From the NCBI GenBank assembly GCA_963556195.1, contig OY744531.1:108417620-108481619 (forward strand): DNA of 64,000 nt, given 5' to 3'. Source of the stretch: Sepiola atlantica. Lineage: Eukaryota; Mollusca; Cephalopoda; Sepiida; Sepiolidae. Position numbers and translations under genes: made by a program. Position 1 is the first letter of the stretch; every line of letters starts with the position of its first letter. The notes beneath the pieces are model-generated. The model had not been told where the DNA came from. It worked only from the letters and a program-made list of their open reading frames with translations, and searched no databases. Below are positions 1 through 12,197 of the stretch, piece after piece.

Positions 1-360
1 ATGCGGAAAAGTTAAAAAAAAAATTATAGCTTTTTAAAAACCTATTAGAAAACCTTAAAAGCTGCATTCAAAAAGGAAAAGAAAGCAACACGATCCGACT
101 TATACTGAAACTGAACTTCACTTTCATTTAAATCAATTTCGAAATACTCTATATATAGTAGAAACGAATGATCTCATTTTTTTAAACAGTTCATAAATGA
201 ATAGTTGGTGTCATTCATTTGTAATTTGATTGTCCTATTTTTCTAGACATGTGCAATAGGTTCGTCAATATTAACAGTAATTAATTAAACTGATTTAGTA
301 AAGAAAATGGATAACTTACTAAAAACTTATTTTAACATCGCTCGCTAGAATTCTTACCAA
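1..360. other. AT-rich sequence, no gene seen
   Basis: No ORF, known repeat or RNA gene is recognisable here. Confidence 0.6.
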
Positions 361-370
361 CAGACATTAG

Positions 371-1096
371 TTGTCTCCCTCTCTCTGCCTCCCCCCCTCT
401 CTCTCTCTCTATCTATCTATCTATCTCTCTTCCTCTCTCTGCCTCCCTCCCTCTATCTCTCTCTATCTATCTATCTATCTATCTCTCTTCCTCTCTCTGC
501 CTCCCTCCCTCTCTCTCTCTCTATCTCTCTTCCTCTCTCTGCCTCCCTCTCTCTCTCCCTCTATCTCTCTTCATCTCTCTCTCTCTGCCCCCTCTCTGCC
601 TCCCTCTATCTCTCTTTCTCTCTCTCTCTGCCTCCCTCTCTCTCTCCCTCTATCTCTTTTCCTCTCTCTGCCTCCCCCCCTCTCTCCCTCTATCTCGTTT
701 CCTCTCTCTGCCTCCCCCCCTCTCTCCCTCTATCTCTCTTCCTCTCTCTGCCTCCCCTCTCTCCCCCTCTATCTCTCTTCCTCTCTCTGCCCCCCCCCCC
801 CTCTCTCTCCCTCTATCTCTCTTCCTCTCTCTCTGCCCCCTCTCTCCCTCTATCTCTCTTCCTCTCTCTCCCTTCCTCTCTCTCTCTTCCCCTCTCTCTC
901 TCTGCCTCCCCCTCTTTCTCCCCCTATCTCTCTTCCTCTCTCTGTGCCTCCCCCTCTATCTCCCTCTATCTCTCTTCCTCTCTCTGCCTCTCTGCCTCCC
1001 TCCCTCCCTCTATCTCTCTCTATCTCTCTTCCTCTCTCTGCCTTCCTCCCTCTCTCCCCCTCTATCTCTCTTCCTCTCTCTCCCTCTCTCTCGTAA
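371..1096. repeat. Pyrimidine-rich CT/CCT minisatellite
   Basis: About 725 bp of CTCTCT, CCTCCCTC and CTATCTAT tracts, with a higher-order unit of roughly 35-45 bp built from 'CTCTCTGCCTCCC' and 'TATCTCTCTTCCTC'. The long Ser/Leu/Pro ORF across it, and its Arg/Glu antisense counterpart, come from low complexity and are not genes. The strand asymmetry could favour triplex or H-DNA structure. Confidence 0.9.
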
Positions 1097-2350
1097 AAGA
1101 CCTGTAGGGGCGCAGGCCTTAGCTTGTTAAGATATTGCATCTTAGAGAAAATGCTAAGACCTACGCTTACATTTAGATTGTTTAAAGAAATGTTTAAAAG
1201 AGTAAAAACATGGAAAACCATTTATGAAACTTAAATGAAAGATAAGGAATTCATAAGTTGAAGGAAGAATAAAACGTAATTAAAAGGTAACACAAAATAT
1301 TTATATATTTACAAATCTTACATCGTAAAATGTTAGTTTGAAATGTTCGTTGGGAGTCAGTTCCGAGAATAGTAGTAAGCACGCGTGTGCGACCATGTTT
1401 GTGTGTGTGTGCGTGTGTAGCCATGTGAGGCTTGGCGTTAGTACATCGAAGTGTGTGAATGTGTGTGTCGCCTTTTGTTCGTGGTTGTACGAATGTGGAT
1501 GCGTGAGTGTTGATAATTCGTTTAGGCATTTGTATGTGTTTGTGTCTTTGTCAGCAGTGTGTGGGTGTATGCGTTGAAGAATGATAGGAGTGTAAGCCTT
1601 TGTGTATGTGTATGTGTGTGTGTGTGTTTAGTAGTCAGCCGCCGCGCATGGCACCACCTCGCCCAAAGGCGAGGGTAGAGAAAGAGGGAAAAGAGGCAGA
1701 TTTGTTGTGCGGCCTGCTTTTATATGTTTTCACATTGGTTTGACGGACGTAGTACAGAGCACGTCACCTGATCAGCATTTTCGGCTTTTTGCGCCTTTTT
1801 GTTTGACTGTCTCTGGGAGCTGATTTTTATGGCCTCAGTTTTAGCTTTTGTTGTTGAAGTGAATTCGGGTTGGTTTCTGTTTTGGTGTTCACGCCGTTTG
1901 TTGATAAAATAGAGGATGTTAATCCGATAGACCCCGTATTATTTCTTTTAGTGTTTTTACATTCAATGATTGTTTTGAAGCAATAATTTCGTCGATAGTA
2001 AAACGCCTGATGTCGCTGGGATTATGAGAACAGATACTACACTTTGCAGAAAATTTACATTTAAAACAAATTAGGCACACGCCATGAAATGTGTGGGGAA
2101 AATGGTTGTCGTTGGTGATCTTTGGTCTAAAGTGATAACAATATCTATCCTACTCTTAACTAGAATCATCTCAGTCACCATAATACCACATTTACACTAG
2201 GGTCCGTTCTACTTAAGATGTACCCGAATTTATTTAAAATTTTATTGTTTATAAATATACATATATACAAATATTTCATTCACAAGGCCAAGGAATTATA
2301 AAATATTTTATGATGTTTTTAAATTAATGAAAAAAAAATAATTTAATCTA
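1097..2350. other. Non-coding, GT-rich stretch and U2-like scrap
   Basis: Positions 1390-1630 are GT-rich with imperfect GTGTGT runs. The complement of 2028-2047 carries the U2-snRNA-like string GTGTAGTATCTGTTCT, a possible scrap of the U2-related repeats found elsewhere in the window. Nothing else is recognisable. Confidence 0.5.
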
Positions 2351-2369
2351 TTATGAGATTATATTTAAT

Positions 2370-2480
2370 GGGGATGGGTAGTGTAGTATCTGTTCTGTTG
2401 CAATAAGACCGTCCTCCCAGGAATTACCTCCTCCTTTTAAGAGGTGAGTGTTATCTTCCCAGGTATTACATCTTCTATTA
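2370..2480 (+). repeat. Degenerate unit(s) of 66-bp U2-like satellite
   Basis: Contains GTGTAGTATCTGTTCTG followed by CCTCCCAGG and ATTACCTCCTCC, then a second partial copy of the CCCAGG/ATTAC part. This is the same order as in the 66-bp satellite at 43.5-44.2 kb, read on the opposite strand. It is a dispersed, decayed copy. Confidence 0.65.
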
Positions 2481-2788
2481 AAAAAAATGGTTACCTCCCT
2501 TTCTTCCTGAGTGGTTCTCTTTTTGTCCGTCACGACACGCCTCTTATTCTGAAAAAGCCCATTTTGATGGGTCAAGATGATTTTCCTTGACCAATCAACA
2601 GACACTTTATTTTGTCAGGCTGAATTAAAAACAAAAAACAACATAATCTTCCTCTTTTTTGAATATGATCTCGCCCTGACATCAAGTAAGGAATATTGAT
2701 CCTTAATTTGAGTATGACAGTTGGAAACTTGAGCAATTCAGAGAGCCGTCTAATTTTCTTGGACGTTAAAGAACTTTCATTTTTAGTT

Positions 2789-5700
2789 GGACTTTTTAAA
2801 GCCGCAAACTCAATTAGTTTTGCAGGACAGTTCTGTATTGTTATTTAATTTAACAATATTAATACATATTTCCCTTTATTTCTGTCTTCTCTCTCTTCAA
2901 TTTTTCTTCCAGAATTTTTAAAGCCGCAAACTCAATTAGTTTTGCAGGACAGTTCTGTATTGTTATTTAATTTAACAATATTAATACATATTTCCCTTTA
3001 TTTCTGTCTTCTCTCTCTTCAATTTTTCTTGCAGAATTTTTAAAGCTGCAAACTCAATTAGTTTTGCAGGACAGTTCTGTATTGTTATTTAATTTAAAAA
3101 TATTAATACATATTTCCCTTTATTTCTGTCTTCTCTCTCTTCAATTTTTCTTTCAGAATTTTTAAAGCCGCAAACTCAATTAGTTTTGCAGGACAGTTCT
3201 GTATTGTTATTTAATTTAACACTATTAATACATATTTCCCTTTATTTCTGTCTTCTCTCTCTTCAATTTTTCTTTCAGAATTTTTAAAGCCGCAAACTCA
3301 ATTAGTTTTGCAGGACAGTTCTGTATTGTTATTTAATTTAACAATATTAATACATATTTCCCTTTATTTCTGTCTTCTCTCTCTTCAATTTTTCTTTCAG
3401 AATTTTTAAAGCCGCAAACTCAATTAATTTTGCAGGACAGTTCTGTATTGTTATTTAATTTAACAATATTAATACATATTTCCCTTTATTTCTGTCTTCT
3501 CTCTCTTCAATTTTTCTTTCAGAATTTTTAAAGCCGCAAACTCAATTAGTTTTGCAGGACAGTTCTGTATTGTTATTTAATTTAACAATATTAATACATA
3601 TTTCCCTTTATTTCTGTCTTCTCTCTCTTCAATTTTTCTTTCAGAATTTTTAAAGCCGCAAACTCAATTAGTTTTGCAGGACAGTTCTGTATTGTTATTT
3701 AATTTAACAATATTAATACATATTTCCCTTTATTTCTGTCTTCTCTCACTTCAATTTTACTTTCAGAATTTTTAAAGCCGCAAACTCAATTAGTTTTGCA
3801 GGACAGTTCTGTATTGTTATTTAATTTAACAATATTAATACATATTTCCCTTTATTTCTGTCTTCTCTCTCTTCAATTTTTCTTTCAGAATTTTTAAAGC
3901 CGCAAACTCAATTAGTTTTGCAGGACAGTTCTGTATTGTTATTTAATTTAACAATATTTATACATATTTCCCTTTATTTCTGTCTTCTGTGTCTTCAATT
4001 TTTCTTTCAGAATTTTTAAAGCTGCAAACTCAATTAGTTTTGCAGGACAGTTCTGTATTGTTATTTAATTTAACAATATTAATACATATTTCCCTTTATT
4101 TCTGTCTTCTCTCTCTTCAATTTTTCTTTCAGAATTTTTAAAGCCGCAAACTCAATTAGTTTTGCAGGACAGTTCTGTATTGTTATTAAATTTAACAATA
4201 TTAATACATATTTCCCTTTATTTCTGTCTTCTCTCTCTTCAATTTTTCTTTCAGAATTTTTAAAGCCGCAAACTCAATTAGTTTTGCAGGACAGTTCTGT
4301 ATTGTTATTAAATTTAACGATATTAATACATATTTCCCTTTATTTCTGTCTTCTCTCTCTTCAATTTTTCTTTCAGAATTTTTAAAGCCGCAAACTCAAT
4401 TAGTTTTGCAGGACAGTTCTGTATTGTTATTAAATTTAACAATATTAATACATATTTCCCTTTATTTCTGTCTTCTCTCTCTTCAATTTTTCTTTCAGAA
4501 TTTTTAAAGCCGCAAACTCAATTAGTTTTGCAGGACAGTTCTGTATTGTTATTAAATTTAACAATATTAATACATATTTCCCTTTATTTCTGTCTTCTCT
4601 CTCTTCAATTTTTCTTTCAGAATTTTTAAAGCCGCAAACTCAATTAGTTTTGCAGGACAGTTCTGTATTGTTATTTAATTTAACAATATTAATACATATT
4701 TCCTTTTATTTCTGTCTTCTCTCTCTTCAATTTTTCTTTCAGAATTTTTAAAGCCGCAAACTCAATTAGTTTTGCAGGACAGTTCTGTATTGTTATTTAA
4801 TTTAACAATATTAATACATATTTCCCTTTATTTCTGTCTTCTCTCTCTTCAATTTTTCTTTCAGAATTTTTAAAGCCGCAAACTCAATTAGTTTTGCAGG
4901 ACAGTTCTGTATTGTTATTTAATTTAACAATATTAATACATATTTCCCTTTATTTCTGTCTTCTCTCTCTTCAATTTTTCTTTCAGAATTTTTAAAGCCG
5001 CAAACTCAATTAGTTTTGCAGGACAGTTCTGTATTGTTATTTAATTTAACAATATTAATACATATTTCCCTTTATTTCTGTCTTCTCTCTCTTCAATTTT
5101 TCTTTCAGAATTTTTAAAGCCGCAAACTCAATTAGTTTTGCAGGACAGTTCTGTATTGTTATTTAATTTAACAATATTAATACATATTTCCCTTTATTTC
5201 TGTCTTCTCTCTCTTCAATTTTTCTTTCAGAATTTTTAAAGCCGCAAACTCAATTAGTTTTGCAGGACAGTTCTGTATTGTTATTTAATTTAACAATATT
5301 AATACATATTTCCCTTTATTTCTGTCTTCTGTGTCTTCAATTTTTCTTTCAGAATTTTTAAAGCCGCAAACTCAATTAGTTTTGCAGGACAGTTCTGTAT
5401 TGTTATTTAATTTAACAATATTAATACATATTTCCTTTTATTTCTGTCTTCTGTGTCTTCAATTTTTCTTTCAGAATTTTTAAAGCCGCAAACTCAATTA
5501 GTTTTGCAGGACAGTTCTGTATTGTTATTTAATTTAACAATATTAATACATATTTCCCTTTATTTCTGTCTTCTCTCTCTTCAATTTTTCTTTCAGAATT
5601 TTTAAAGCCGCAAACTCAATTAGTTTTGCAGGACAGTTCTGTATTGTTATTTAATTTAACAATATTAATACATATTTCCCTTTATTTCTGTCTTCTCTCT

Positions 5701-6327
5701 CTTCAATTTTTCTTTCAGAATTTTTAAAGCCACAAACTCAATTAGTTTTGCAGGACAGTTCTGTATTGTTATTTAATTTAACAATATTAATACATATTTC
5801 CCTTTATTTCTGTCTTCTCTCTCTTTAATTTTTCTTTCAAAATTTTTAAAGCCGCAAACTCAATTAGTTTTGCAGGACAGTTCTGTATTGTTATTTAATT
5901 TAACAATATTAATACATATTTCCCTTTTATTTCTGTCTTCTCTCTCTTCAATTTTTCTTTCAGAATTTTTAAAGCCGCAAACTCAATTAGTTTTGCAGGA
6001 CAGTTCTGTATTGTTATTTAATTTAACAATATTAATACATATTTCCCTTTATTTCTGTCTTCTCTCTCTTCAATTTTTCTTTCAGAATTTTTAAAGCCGC
6101 AAACTCAATTAGTTTTGCAGGACAGTTCTGTATTGTTATTTAATTTAACAATATTAATACATATTTCCCTTTATTTCTGTCTTCTCTCTCTTCAATTTTT
6201 CTTTCAGAATTTTTAAAGCCGCAAACTCAATTAGTTTTGCAGGACAGTTCTGTATTGTTATTTAATTTAACAATATTAATACATATTCCCCTTTATTTTC
6301 TCTCTTCAATTTTTCTTTCAGAATTTT
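2789..6327 (+). repeat. 122-bp satellite, about 29 tandem copies
   Basis: Period 122 bp, measured from the starts of successive 'AATTTTTAAAGCC' at 4621, 4743 and 4865. Copies are nearly identical, with isolated substitutions such as CTCTCT to GTGTCT. Each plus-strand copy has a T/C-rich tract ending in CTTTCAG, preceded by TTTAATTTAAC and ATTAATAC. This resembles a 3' splice acceptor with branch point and polypyrimidine tract. No ORF longer than about 75 codons crosses it. The last copies (6280-6327) are shortened and the array ends abruptly in unrelated sequence. Confidence 0.95.
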
Positions 6328-6394
6328 CCGACTTCGGCAAGCGAAATAGAACCGTTCTTTTGCTAAAACATTATATCTCTTTTGAGGAAGGGTT

Positions 6395-6720
6395 GATGTA
6401 GTATCTGTTCCCATAAGACAATCTCTCATAGATTACTTTCTCCTTTTTTTTGAGGGGGAGGAGCGTAGTGTAGTATATTTTCTGTTGCCATGATACCATA
6501 CTCGCAGGCATTATCTTCTCTTTTCATCTGAAGAGATCCTCCCAGGTATTACCTCCTCTATTTTAGAGGGGGTATTGTAGTATCTGTTCTGTTGTCATGG
6601 TACCCCCTCTTTTGAGGAGTAGTGTAGCATATGTTCGTTATATAATCCTCTCGGGCATTACCTCCTCCTTTGGGGGTCAGTGTATGTAGTTCGTTCATCA
6701 TGATATCCTCCCAGCCTAGC
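6395..6720 (+). repeat. Diverged 66-bp U2-like satellite cluster
   Basis: Four or more imperfect units carry GTAGTATCTGTTC or close variants, then CCTCCCAGG/CTCGCAGGC and ATTACCTCCTC. They abut the end of the 122-bp satellite. Units are more diverged than those at 43.7-44.1 kb, suggesting an older array. Confidence 0.7.
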
Positions 6721-7585
6721 AAAACATGCGACCAGAATTGGGGGGGGGGGCTTATTTTTGCTAGTTAGTAAGTAAAAATGTGTAATTCTCAAAGTTAAGT
6801 TGATACGAGAAATAGACTCACAGACACACGAGAAGTGGACATCGACTTTTATTACATAGATTAGTTGGAAGTAAAGGTAGGGACCTCCAAAGTTCACCAT
6901 ATAATTTACCCCCCCCCCCCATATATAACACGATGTAACTTTAATATAGGTTTATATTATCATCATAACTTTTTTACCATTCAAACGAAGAAACATAAAA
7001 TAAACTGCTGCTGATTTATTTTTTTTAAATTTTCTGCGTACGAAAATAATGAAAATGAGAAACTAAAAACGCATATACTTTTATTTACGCCTTAAAACAA
7101 CGTTCCTATGTAGTGATCAATTTTTATGCACTAACCCCCGTGTGTTTAATAAATCTACCAAAAATCAAGTAATGATCAGATTTTCACGAAATTTTCAATA
7201 CTTATTCATTATTGGACTAATTTATCGATAAAAGGATTTTTTTTTCGTAAAATATATTAGAGCAAATATTTCTTTACGTGACCTCCCCCCCCCCCCTATT
7301 TTATGAAATCTGAACAAAATATATTCTGATCGATCGAAATTCTAATGTTATATAAAACGAAAGAGTCTTAAAAAACACATCGGATTTACCTTTTCTTTTT
7401 ATTGGTAAACACTTTTGGGTAAAGTATCTGCGAATTCATAAATAAAAAGTCTAAGCAATAGCCCGCCCCCCTCCCGCTGTAGAAAAAAATCGAATTTCAT
7501 ACTAAACCCTCAAGATAAAGAATGTGTTTCTTTCCCAATTCGATAATTTAATATTTAAATACACGATTTTACTTTTAAACAACTT

Positions 7586-7588
<3 letters not shown>
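6721..7588. other. AT-rich spacer with G and C homopolymers
   Basis: Contains poly-G near 6740 and poly-C near 6910 and 7287. No ORF or repeat family is recognisable. Confidence 0.5.

Positions 7589-7589
<1 letters not shown>

Positions 7590-7653
<64 letters not shown>
7590..7653. repeat. (TA)n array
   Basis: About 62 bp of uninterrupted TA. ORFs reading Tyr-Ile through it are artefacts. Confidence 0.95.
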
Positions 7654-7660
<7 letters not shown>

Positions 7661-8132
7661 TAGATACTGTATATTACATAATTCAGCAATGTACCGCGGT
7701 TTCATCCAAAAGGGCAGATTTAGACATCTTTAGTAAATCTCCGTGCCCAGTGGAATCATCGGCAAGCTGAAACGATTGTAGTCACGCCCGACAGGGAATG
7801 GCGTCAACAATGACAGAAAACGGTGTATCTCTGAGGGGGTCCCCGAAAAAAACCGGTGTGGGATAGTGATTAACTAAGACTTAAGGGAGATCGATGTTAT
7901 TTCGTGTATGAAAGGCCTTCATTTTATTCCCTAGCAAGTTTTATTTATTTATTTATTTATCTGTTAGCAAGTTTTATTTATTTATTTATTTATCTGTTCT
8001 TTTTGTAATATTATTGCTATACCTGAAAAAATACGAAAGGGGCGGCTATATAGTTCGCCGTTTAGGTCTGTGAGATTAGGGTGCTTTTTTGTTGTCGTTT
8101 TGGGGAATAAAATTATGTATCGGATTAATTGT

Positions 8133-8138
<6 letters not shown>
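7654..8138. other. Non-coding spacer with small duplication
   Basis: A unit of about 33 bp, 'AGCAAGTTTTATTTATTT...CTGTT', is duplicated at 7933-7999. The segment near 7750-7785 ends in GAAACG like hammerhead-bearing repeats, but it lacks a CUGANGA box. Confidence 0.4.

Positions 8139-8167
<29 letters not shown>
8139..8167. repeat. (TA)n array at left edge of PLE palindrome
   Basis: Short TA tract directly abutting the outer end of the left PLE arm. Confidence 0.9.
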
Positions 8168-8171
<4 letters not shown>

Positions 8172-8195
8172 TTATTCTGGTACAGAAAAATTAGT

Positions 8196-8264
8196 ACAAC
8201 ATTCGTACCGTCGGTTTCAAGCACGGAAGGTCTTACCCATCCGGCTCTCTTCAGCTTCTGTTGT
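8196..8264 (-). ncRNA. Hammerhead ribozyme, PLE family A, left arm
   Basis: Reverse complement of the copy at 12096-12164. Core CUGAAGA...GAA. Stem II is G-AGC-CGGA closed by UCCG-U-GCU-U, stem III is ACC/GGU, and cleavage is predicted after GUA. Stem I is ACAAC/GUUGU with an AGAAG/CGAAU internal loop, as in natural type I hammerheads with loop-loop contacts. It lies at the outer end of the PLE arm. Confidence 0.75.
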
Positions 8265-9313
8265 CATCTGTTTTGGAAATGTGAGGTCACATGACACTCT
8301 TGTTGGGACGCGTTATTTGCTCAGTGTGTTGTGTGTGTTTGTTTAAATTTGAATTTAGTGTCATAAGACCGTTGAGATTTAAAACACGGGAGAAGAAAGA
8401 GAATTCGAGATTAAAGGGAATAAAAAGGGGAATAAAAAAGGGGGGTAAAAAATAAAAAAAATATATATAAAAAAAATATATATATATATATATAAATAAA
8501 TATAAAAAAAACATATATATATATAAAAACATTTTAATACTAAGAATAAAGGAATAAAAAAAGAAGAAAAGAGAAAAAGAGTATAAAAAGGTATAAAAAG
8601 AAGAAAAAAAGGGGGTTAAAAAATATATATATATATAGAGAATAAAATGTAGAGAATAAAAAAGAGCGAGAGAGAAAGAAAGAATAAAAATAGAAAGAAT
8701 AAAAATATATAAATAAAATATATAAATAAAAATAATAATAATAAAAAAATAAAATTAAAAATTAAAAATTAAAAATTAAAAATTAAAAATTAAAAATTAA
8801 AGATTAAAAACAAAAATAATAAAAATAAAGAAAGGGTTTCTCTGAAATTCCCGTGAGCCAAATTATGAATTTGTATCATTAGCCGTTATATTTTTGAAGG
8901 TATGCGTTCTAAAAACCGTTGGTGTGTAAGAATCTTTTCTCCAGATTGGAGTGATTTTTAATGAAGAAATTCGGATCTAAGGGAGGTAACTAAGATGGAA
9001 ATATGAAATATTTGAGTTTGTTAAAATGGGTTTGTATATTAATCTGGTGGTTGATAAAAGATAAAAAATAAAAAATTAAATATTTTTGCATTTTGGTGAA
9101 AGTCGAAGTTTTTGCTCTTGGAATTTATGTGGATATAGTTTGTTTAAATGGATTTGTAGAGTAATCTAGTGATTGATGATTAATTAAATTAAATATTTTT
9201 GTATTTTTGTGAAGGTCGGAGTTTTTGCTCTTGAAGTTTAAGTGGATATAGGTTGATGAGGTGTTTGTTCGTATTTATTGTGTTTATATTAGTAGAGGGG
9301 GGGTAGTTAGACA

Positions 9314-10179
9314 TTATGTGAATCGGTCAGACCAGTTTATAAGCAATGCTTGTCTCTTGTGTACACATCCCTTGAATATTTCATCGCGGACATTTAAACA
9401 GGCTGTATTCGGATCGATGATGGCTTTTGAAATGTGGTATTTTTCAGCGTCACATAGAGGACATCTGTTTATGGCTGGAGAGAAGGATGGTTTTCTCTCA
9501 ATTATTTTCCATTTGATGGTGAAGGGTGTGTTTTCTTCTTTAAGCTGCCATATTCGGGTCGCGAGTGCCGTATTAGCCTTGTTTTTGTATCTGAAGGAGT
9601 TTCTGTGTGCATATAGCCTTTGTTTGAAATTTCCCTTCGTCATCCCAATATATTTTTCTGCATTACTGGTATTCTGGTCTGTGACGGTTGCTTCATAAAT
9701 GATTGAATTGATTTTGCAATTTCCCTCCAGGGGGCAATTGTTTTTGTCTTGGCATGAGCAGCCTGCGTTTGTAATTGTTTTGGGTTCTGCAGAGATAATT
9801 TTTCTTATTGAAGGGGCAGTGGAATAGCTGATCTTAACAGAATTTCTGTTAAAAAGTTTGTGTAATTCATTTGTGGGTGGGAAGTGTTTGTCGAGCAACT
9901 TGAGGAAAAGTTGGCCTACCTTTGTTTTGGTATTGGTCGAATAGGGTGGGGAAAACCAGATCACCGATCTCCTTCTATTGCGGGTCCCCCGTGGTTGGTC
10001 TCGGTTGGGGGTGTATGAGATTTCTTCTCTGAACCCGCTGTCGCGGAGCGCTTTGTTGTAATATGGTGCTGCTTGGTTGAAAATTTCGGGACTGGATGAA
10101 AGGTTTGAGATTCTTTGGCTAATATTATTGATTAAATTTTTAAAGATGGTGGGGGGGGGTGGCAGGATCCCTTGTGTAT
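9314..10179 (-). pseudogene. PLE C-terminal ORF with GIY-YIG endonuclease, left arm
   Basis: A 5'-truncated Penelope-like polyprotein identical to the right-arm copy: linker after the missing reverse transcriptase, Cys-rich motif, GIY-YIG nuclease, and a C-terminal CPLC knuckle. The apparent Met codon lies across the palindrome centre in opposite-strand sequence, so it is not a native start. The antisense ORF at 9261-9698 is a shadow of this frame. See the right-arm entry for residue positions. Confidence 0.85.
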
Positions 10180-10181
10180 AC

Positions 10182-11047
10182 ATACACAAGGGATCCTGCC
10201 ACCCCCCCCCACCATCTTTAAAAATTTAATCAATAATATTAGCCAAAGAATCTCAAACCTTTCATCCAGTCCCGAAATTTTCAACCAAGCAGCACCATAT
10301 TACAACAAAGCGCTCCGCGACAGCGGGTTCAGAGAAGAAATCTCATACACCCCCAACCGAGACCAACCACGGGGGACCCGCAATAGAAGGAGATCGGTGA
10401 TCTGGTTTTCCCCACCCTATTCGACCAATACCAAAACAAAGGTAGGCCAACTTTTCCTCAAGTTGCTCGACAAACACTTCCCACCCACAAATGAATTACA
10501 CAAACTTTTTAACAGAAATTCTGTTAAGATCAGCTATTCCACTGCCCCTTCAATAAGAAAAATTATCTCTGCAGAACCCAAAACAATTACAAACGCAGGC
10601 TGCTCATGCCAAGACAAAAACAATTGCCCCCTGGAGGGAAATTGCAAAATCAATTCAATCATTTATGAAGCAACCGTCACAGACCAGAATACCAGTAATG
10701 CAGAAAAATATATTGGGATGACGAAGGGAAATTTCAAACAAAGGCTATATGCACACAGAAACTCCTTCAGATACAAAAACAAGGCTAATACGGCACTCGC
10801 GACCCGAATATGGCAGCTTAAAGAAGAAAACACACCCTTCACCATCAAATGGAAAATAATTGAGAGAAAACCATCCTTCTCTCCAGCCATAAACAGATGT
10901 CCTCTATGTGACGCTGAAAAATACCACATTTCAAAAGCCATCATCGATCCGAATACAGCCTGTTTAAATGTCCGCGATGAAATATTCAAGGGATGTGTAC
11001 ACAAGAGACAAGCATTGCTTATAAACTGGTCTGACCGATTCACATAA
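10182..11047 (+). pseudogene. PLE C-terminal ORF with GIY-YIG endonuclease, right arm
   Basis: The open frame from 10172 runs 291 codons, but its first residues read across the palindrome junction, so the native N-terminus and the whole reverse transcriptase are absent. Residues 35-100 carry the PLE linker (IFNQAAPYYNKAL; VIWFSPPYS; LDKHF). A Cys-rich motif has C144, C146, C152 and C158. The GIY-YIG domain follows: Y165 in IIYEA, YIG at 180-182, R191 and H195 in RLYAHR, and E231. CPLC is at 243-246. In active PLEs this nuclease nicks target DNA for target-primed reverse transcription. The frame is intact from 10182 to its stop, so the copy is young or the region has been homogenised. Confidence 0.88.
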
Positions 11048-12095
11048 TGTCTAACTACCCCCCCTCTACTAATATAAACACAATAAATACGAACAAACAC
11101 CTCATCAACCTATATCCACTTAAACTTCAAGAGCAAAAACTCCGACCTTCACAAAAATACAAAAATATTTAATTTAATTAATCATCAATCACTAGATTAC
11201 TCTACAAATCCATTTAAACAAACTATATCCACATAAATTCCAAGAGCAAAAACTTCGACTTTCACCAAAATGCAAAAATATTTAATTTTTTATTTTTTAT
11301 CTTTTATCAACCACCAGATTAATATACAAACCCATTTTAACAAACTCAAATATTTCATATTTCCATCTTAGTTACCTCCCTTAGATCCGAATTTCTTCAT
11401 TAAAAATCACTCCAATCTGGAGAAAAGATTCTTACACACCAACGGTTTTTAGAACGCATACCTTCAAAAATATAACGGCTAATGATACAAATTCATAATT
11501 TGGCTCACGGGAATTTCAGAGAAACCCTTTCTTTATTTTTATTATTTTTGTTTTTAATCTTTAATTTTTAATTTTTAATTTTTAATTTTTAATTTTTAAT
11601 TTTTAATTTTATTTTTTTATTATTATTATTTTTATTTATATATTTTATTTATATATTTTTATTCTTTCTATTTTTATTCTTTCTTTCTCTCTCGCTCTTT
11701 TTTATTCTCTACATTTTATTCTCTATATATATATATATTTTTTAACCCCCTTTTTTTCTTCTTTTTATACCTTTTTATACTCTTTTTCTCTTTTCTTCTT
11801 TTTTTATTCCTTTATTCTTAGTATTAAAATGTTTTTATATATATATATGTTTTTTTTATATTTATTTATATATATATATATATATTTTTTTATATATATT
11901 TTTTTTATTTTTTACCCCCCTTTTTTATTCCCCTTTTTATTCCCTTTAATCTCGAATTCTCTTTCTTCTCCCGTGTTTTAAATCTCAACGGTCTTATGAC
12001 ACTAAATTCAAATTTAAACAAACACACACAACACACTGAGCAAATAACGCGTCCCAACAAGAGTGTCATGTGACCTCACATTTCCAAAACAGATG

Positions 12096-12164
12096 ACAAC
12101 AGAAGCTGAAGAGAGCCGGATGGGTAAGACCTTCCGTGCTTGAAACCGACGGTACGAATGTTGT
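12096..12164 (+). ncRNA. Hammerhead ribozyme, PLE family A, right arm
   Basis: Stem I 5' strand ACAAC (12096-12100), internal loop, CUGAAGA at 12106-12112, stem II 12113-12141, GAA at 12142-12144, stem III ACC/GGU (12145-12153). Predicted cleavage is after A12154, followed by CGAAU and GUUGU (12160-12164). Position 7 of the CUGANGA box is free in hammerheads, so CUGAAGA is a valid core. Copies at 31.9 and 47.6 kb have a compensatory change in stem II. Confidence 0.78.
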
Positions 12165-12197
12165 ACTAATTTTTCTGTACCAGAATAAATAAATATT

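Larger units (their letters stand above)
8164..12197. mobile_element. 4.03-kb inverted duplication of a truncated PLE
   Basis: The left arm (about 8164-10179) is the reverse complement of the right arm (about 10182-12197), with a spacer of only about two bases at 10180/10181. The arms are essentially identical. ORF coordinates mirror with a constant sum of 20361, while the outer ends mirror with sum 20360 because one A-run near 8470 is a base longer than its partner. Each arm contains, from centre outwards, a truncated endonuclease ORF, a 3' UTR with a duplicated unit of about 115 bp (near 9010-9250), purine-rich low-complexity DNA, and a hammerhead ribozyme at the end. The reverse transcriptase is missing from both. 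This is either a head-to-head retroelement fold-back or an assembly/hairpin-read artefact. Confidence 0.9.

Noticed and set aside
371..1096. 241-codon Ser/Leu/Pro ORF and its antisense
   Set aside because: Translation of a CT-rich minisatellite; no real coding signal.
7524..7733. Tyr-Ile repeat ORFs here and at many other TA arrays
   Set aside because: Reading frames through (TA)n.
9261..9698. 145-codon ORF, and its mirror at 10663-11100
   Set aside because: Antisense shadow of the PLE endonuclease ORF.
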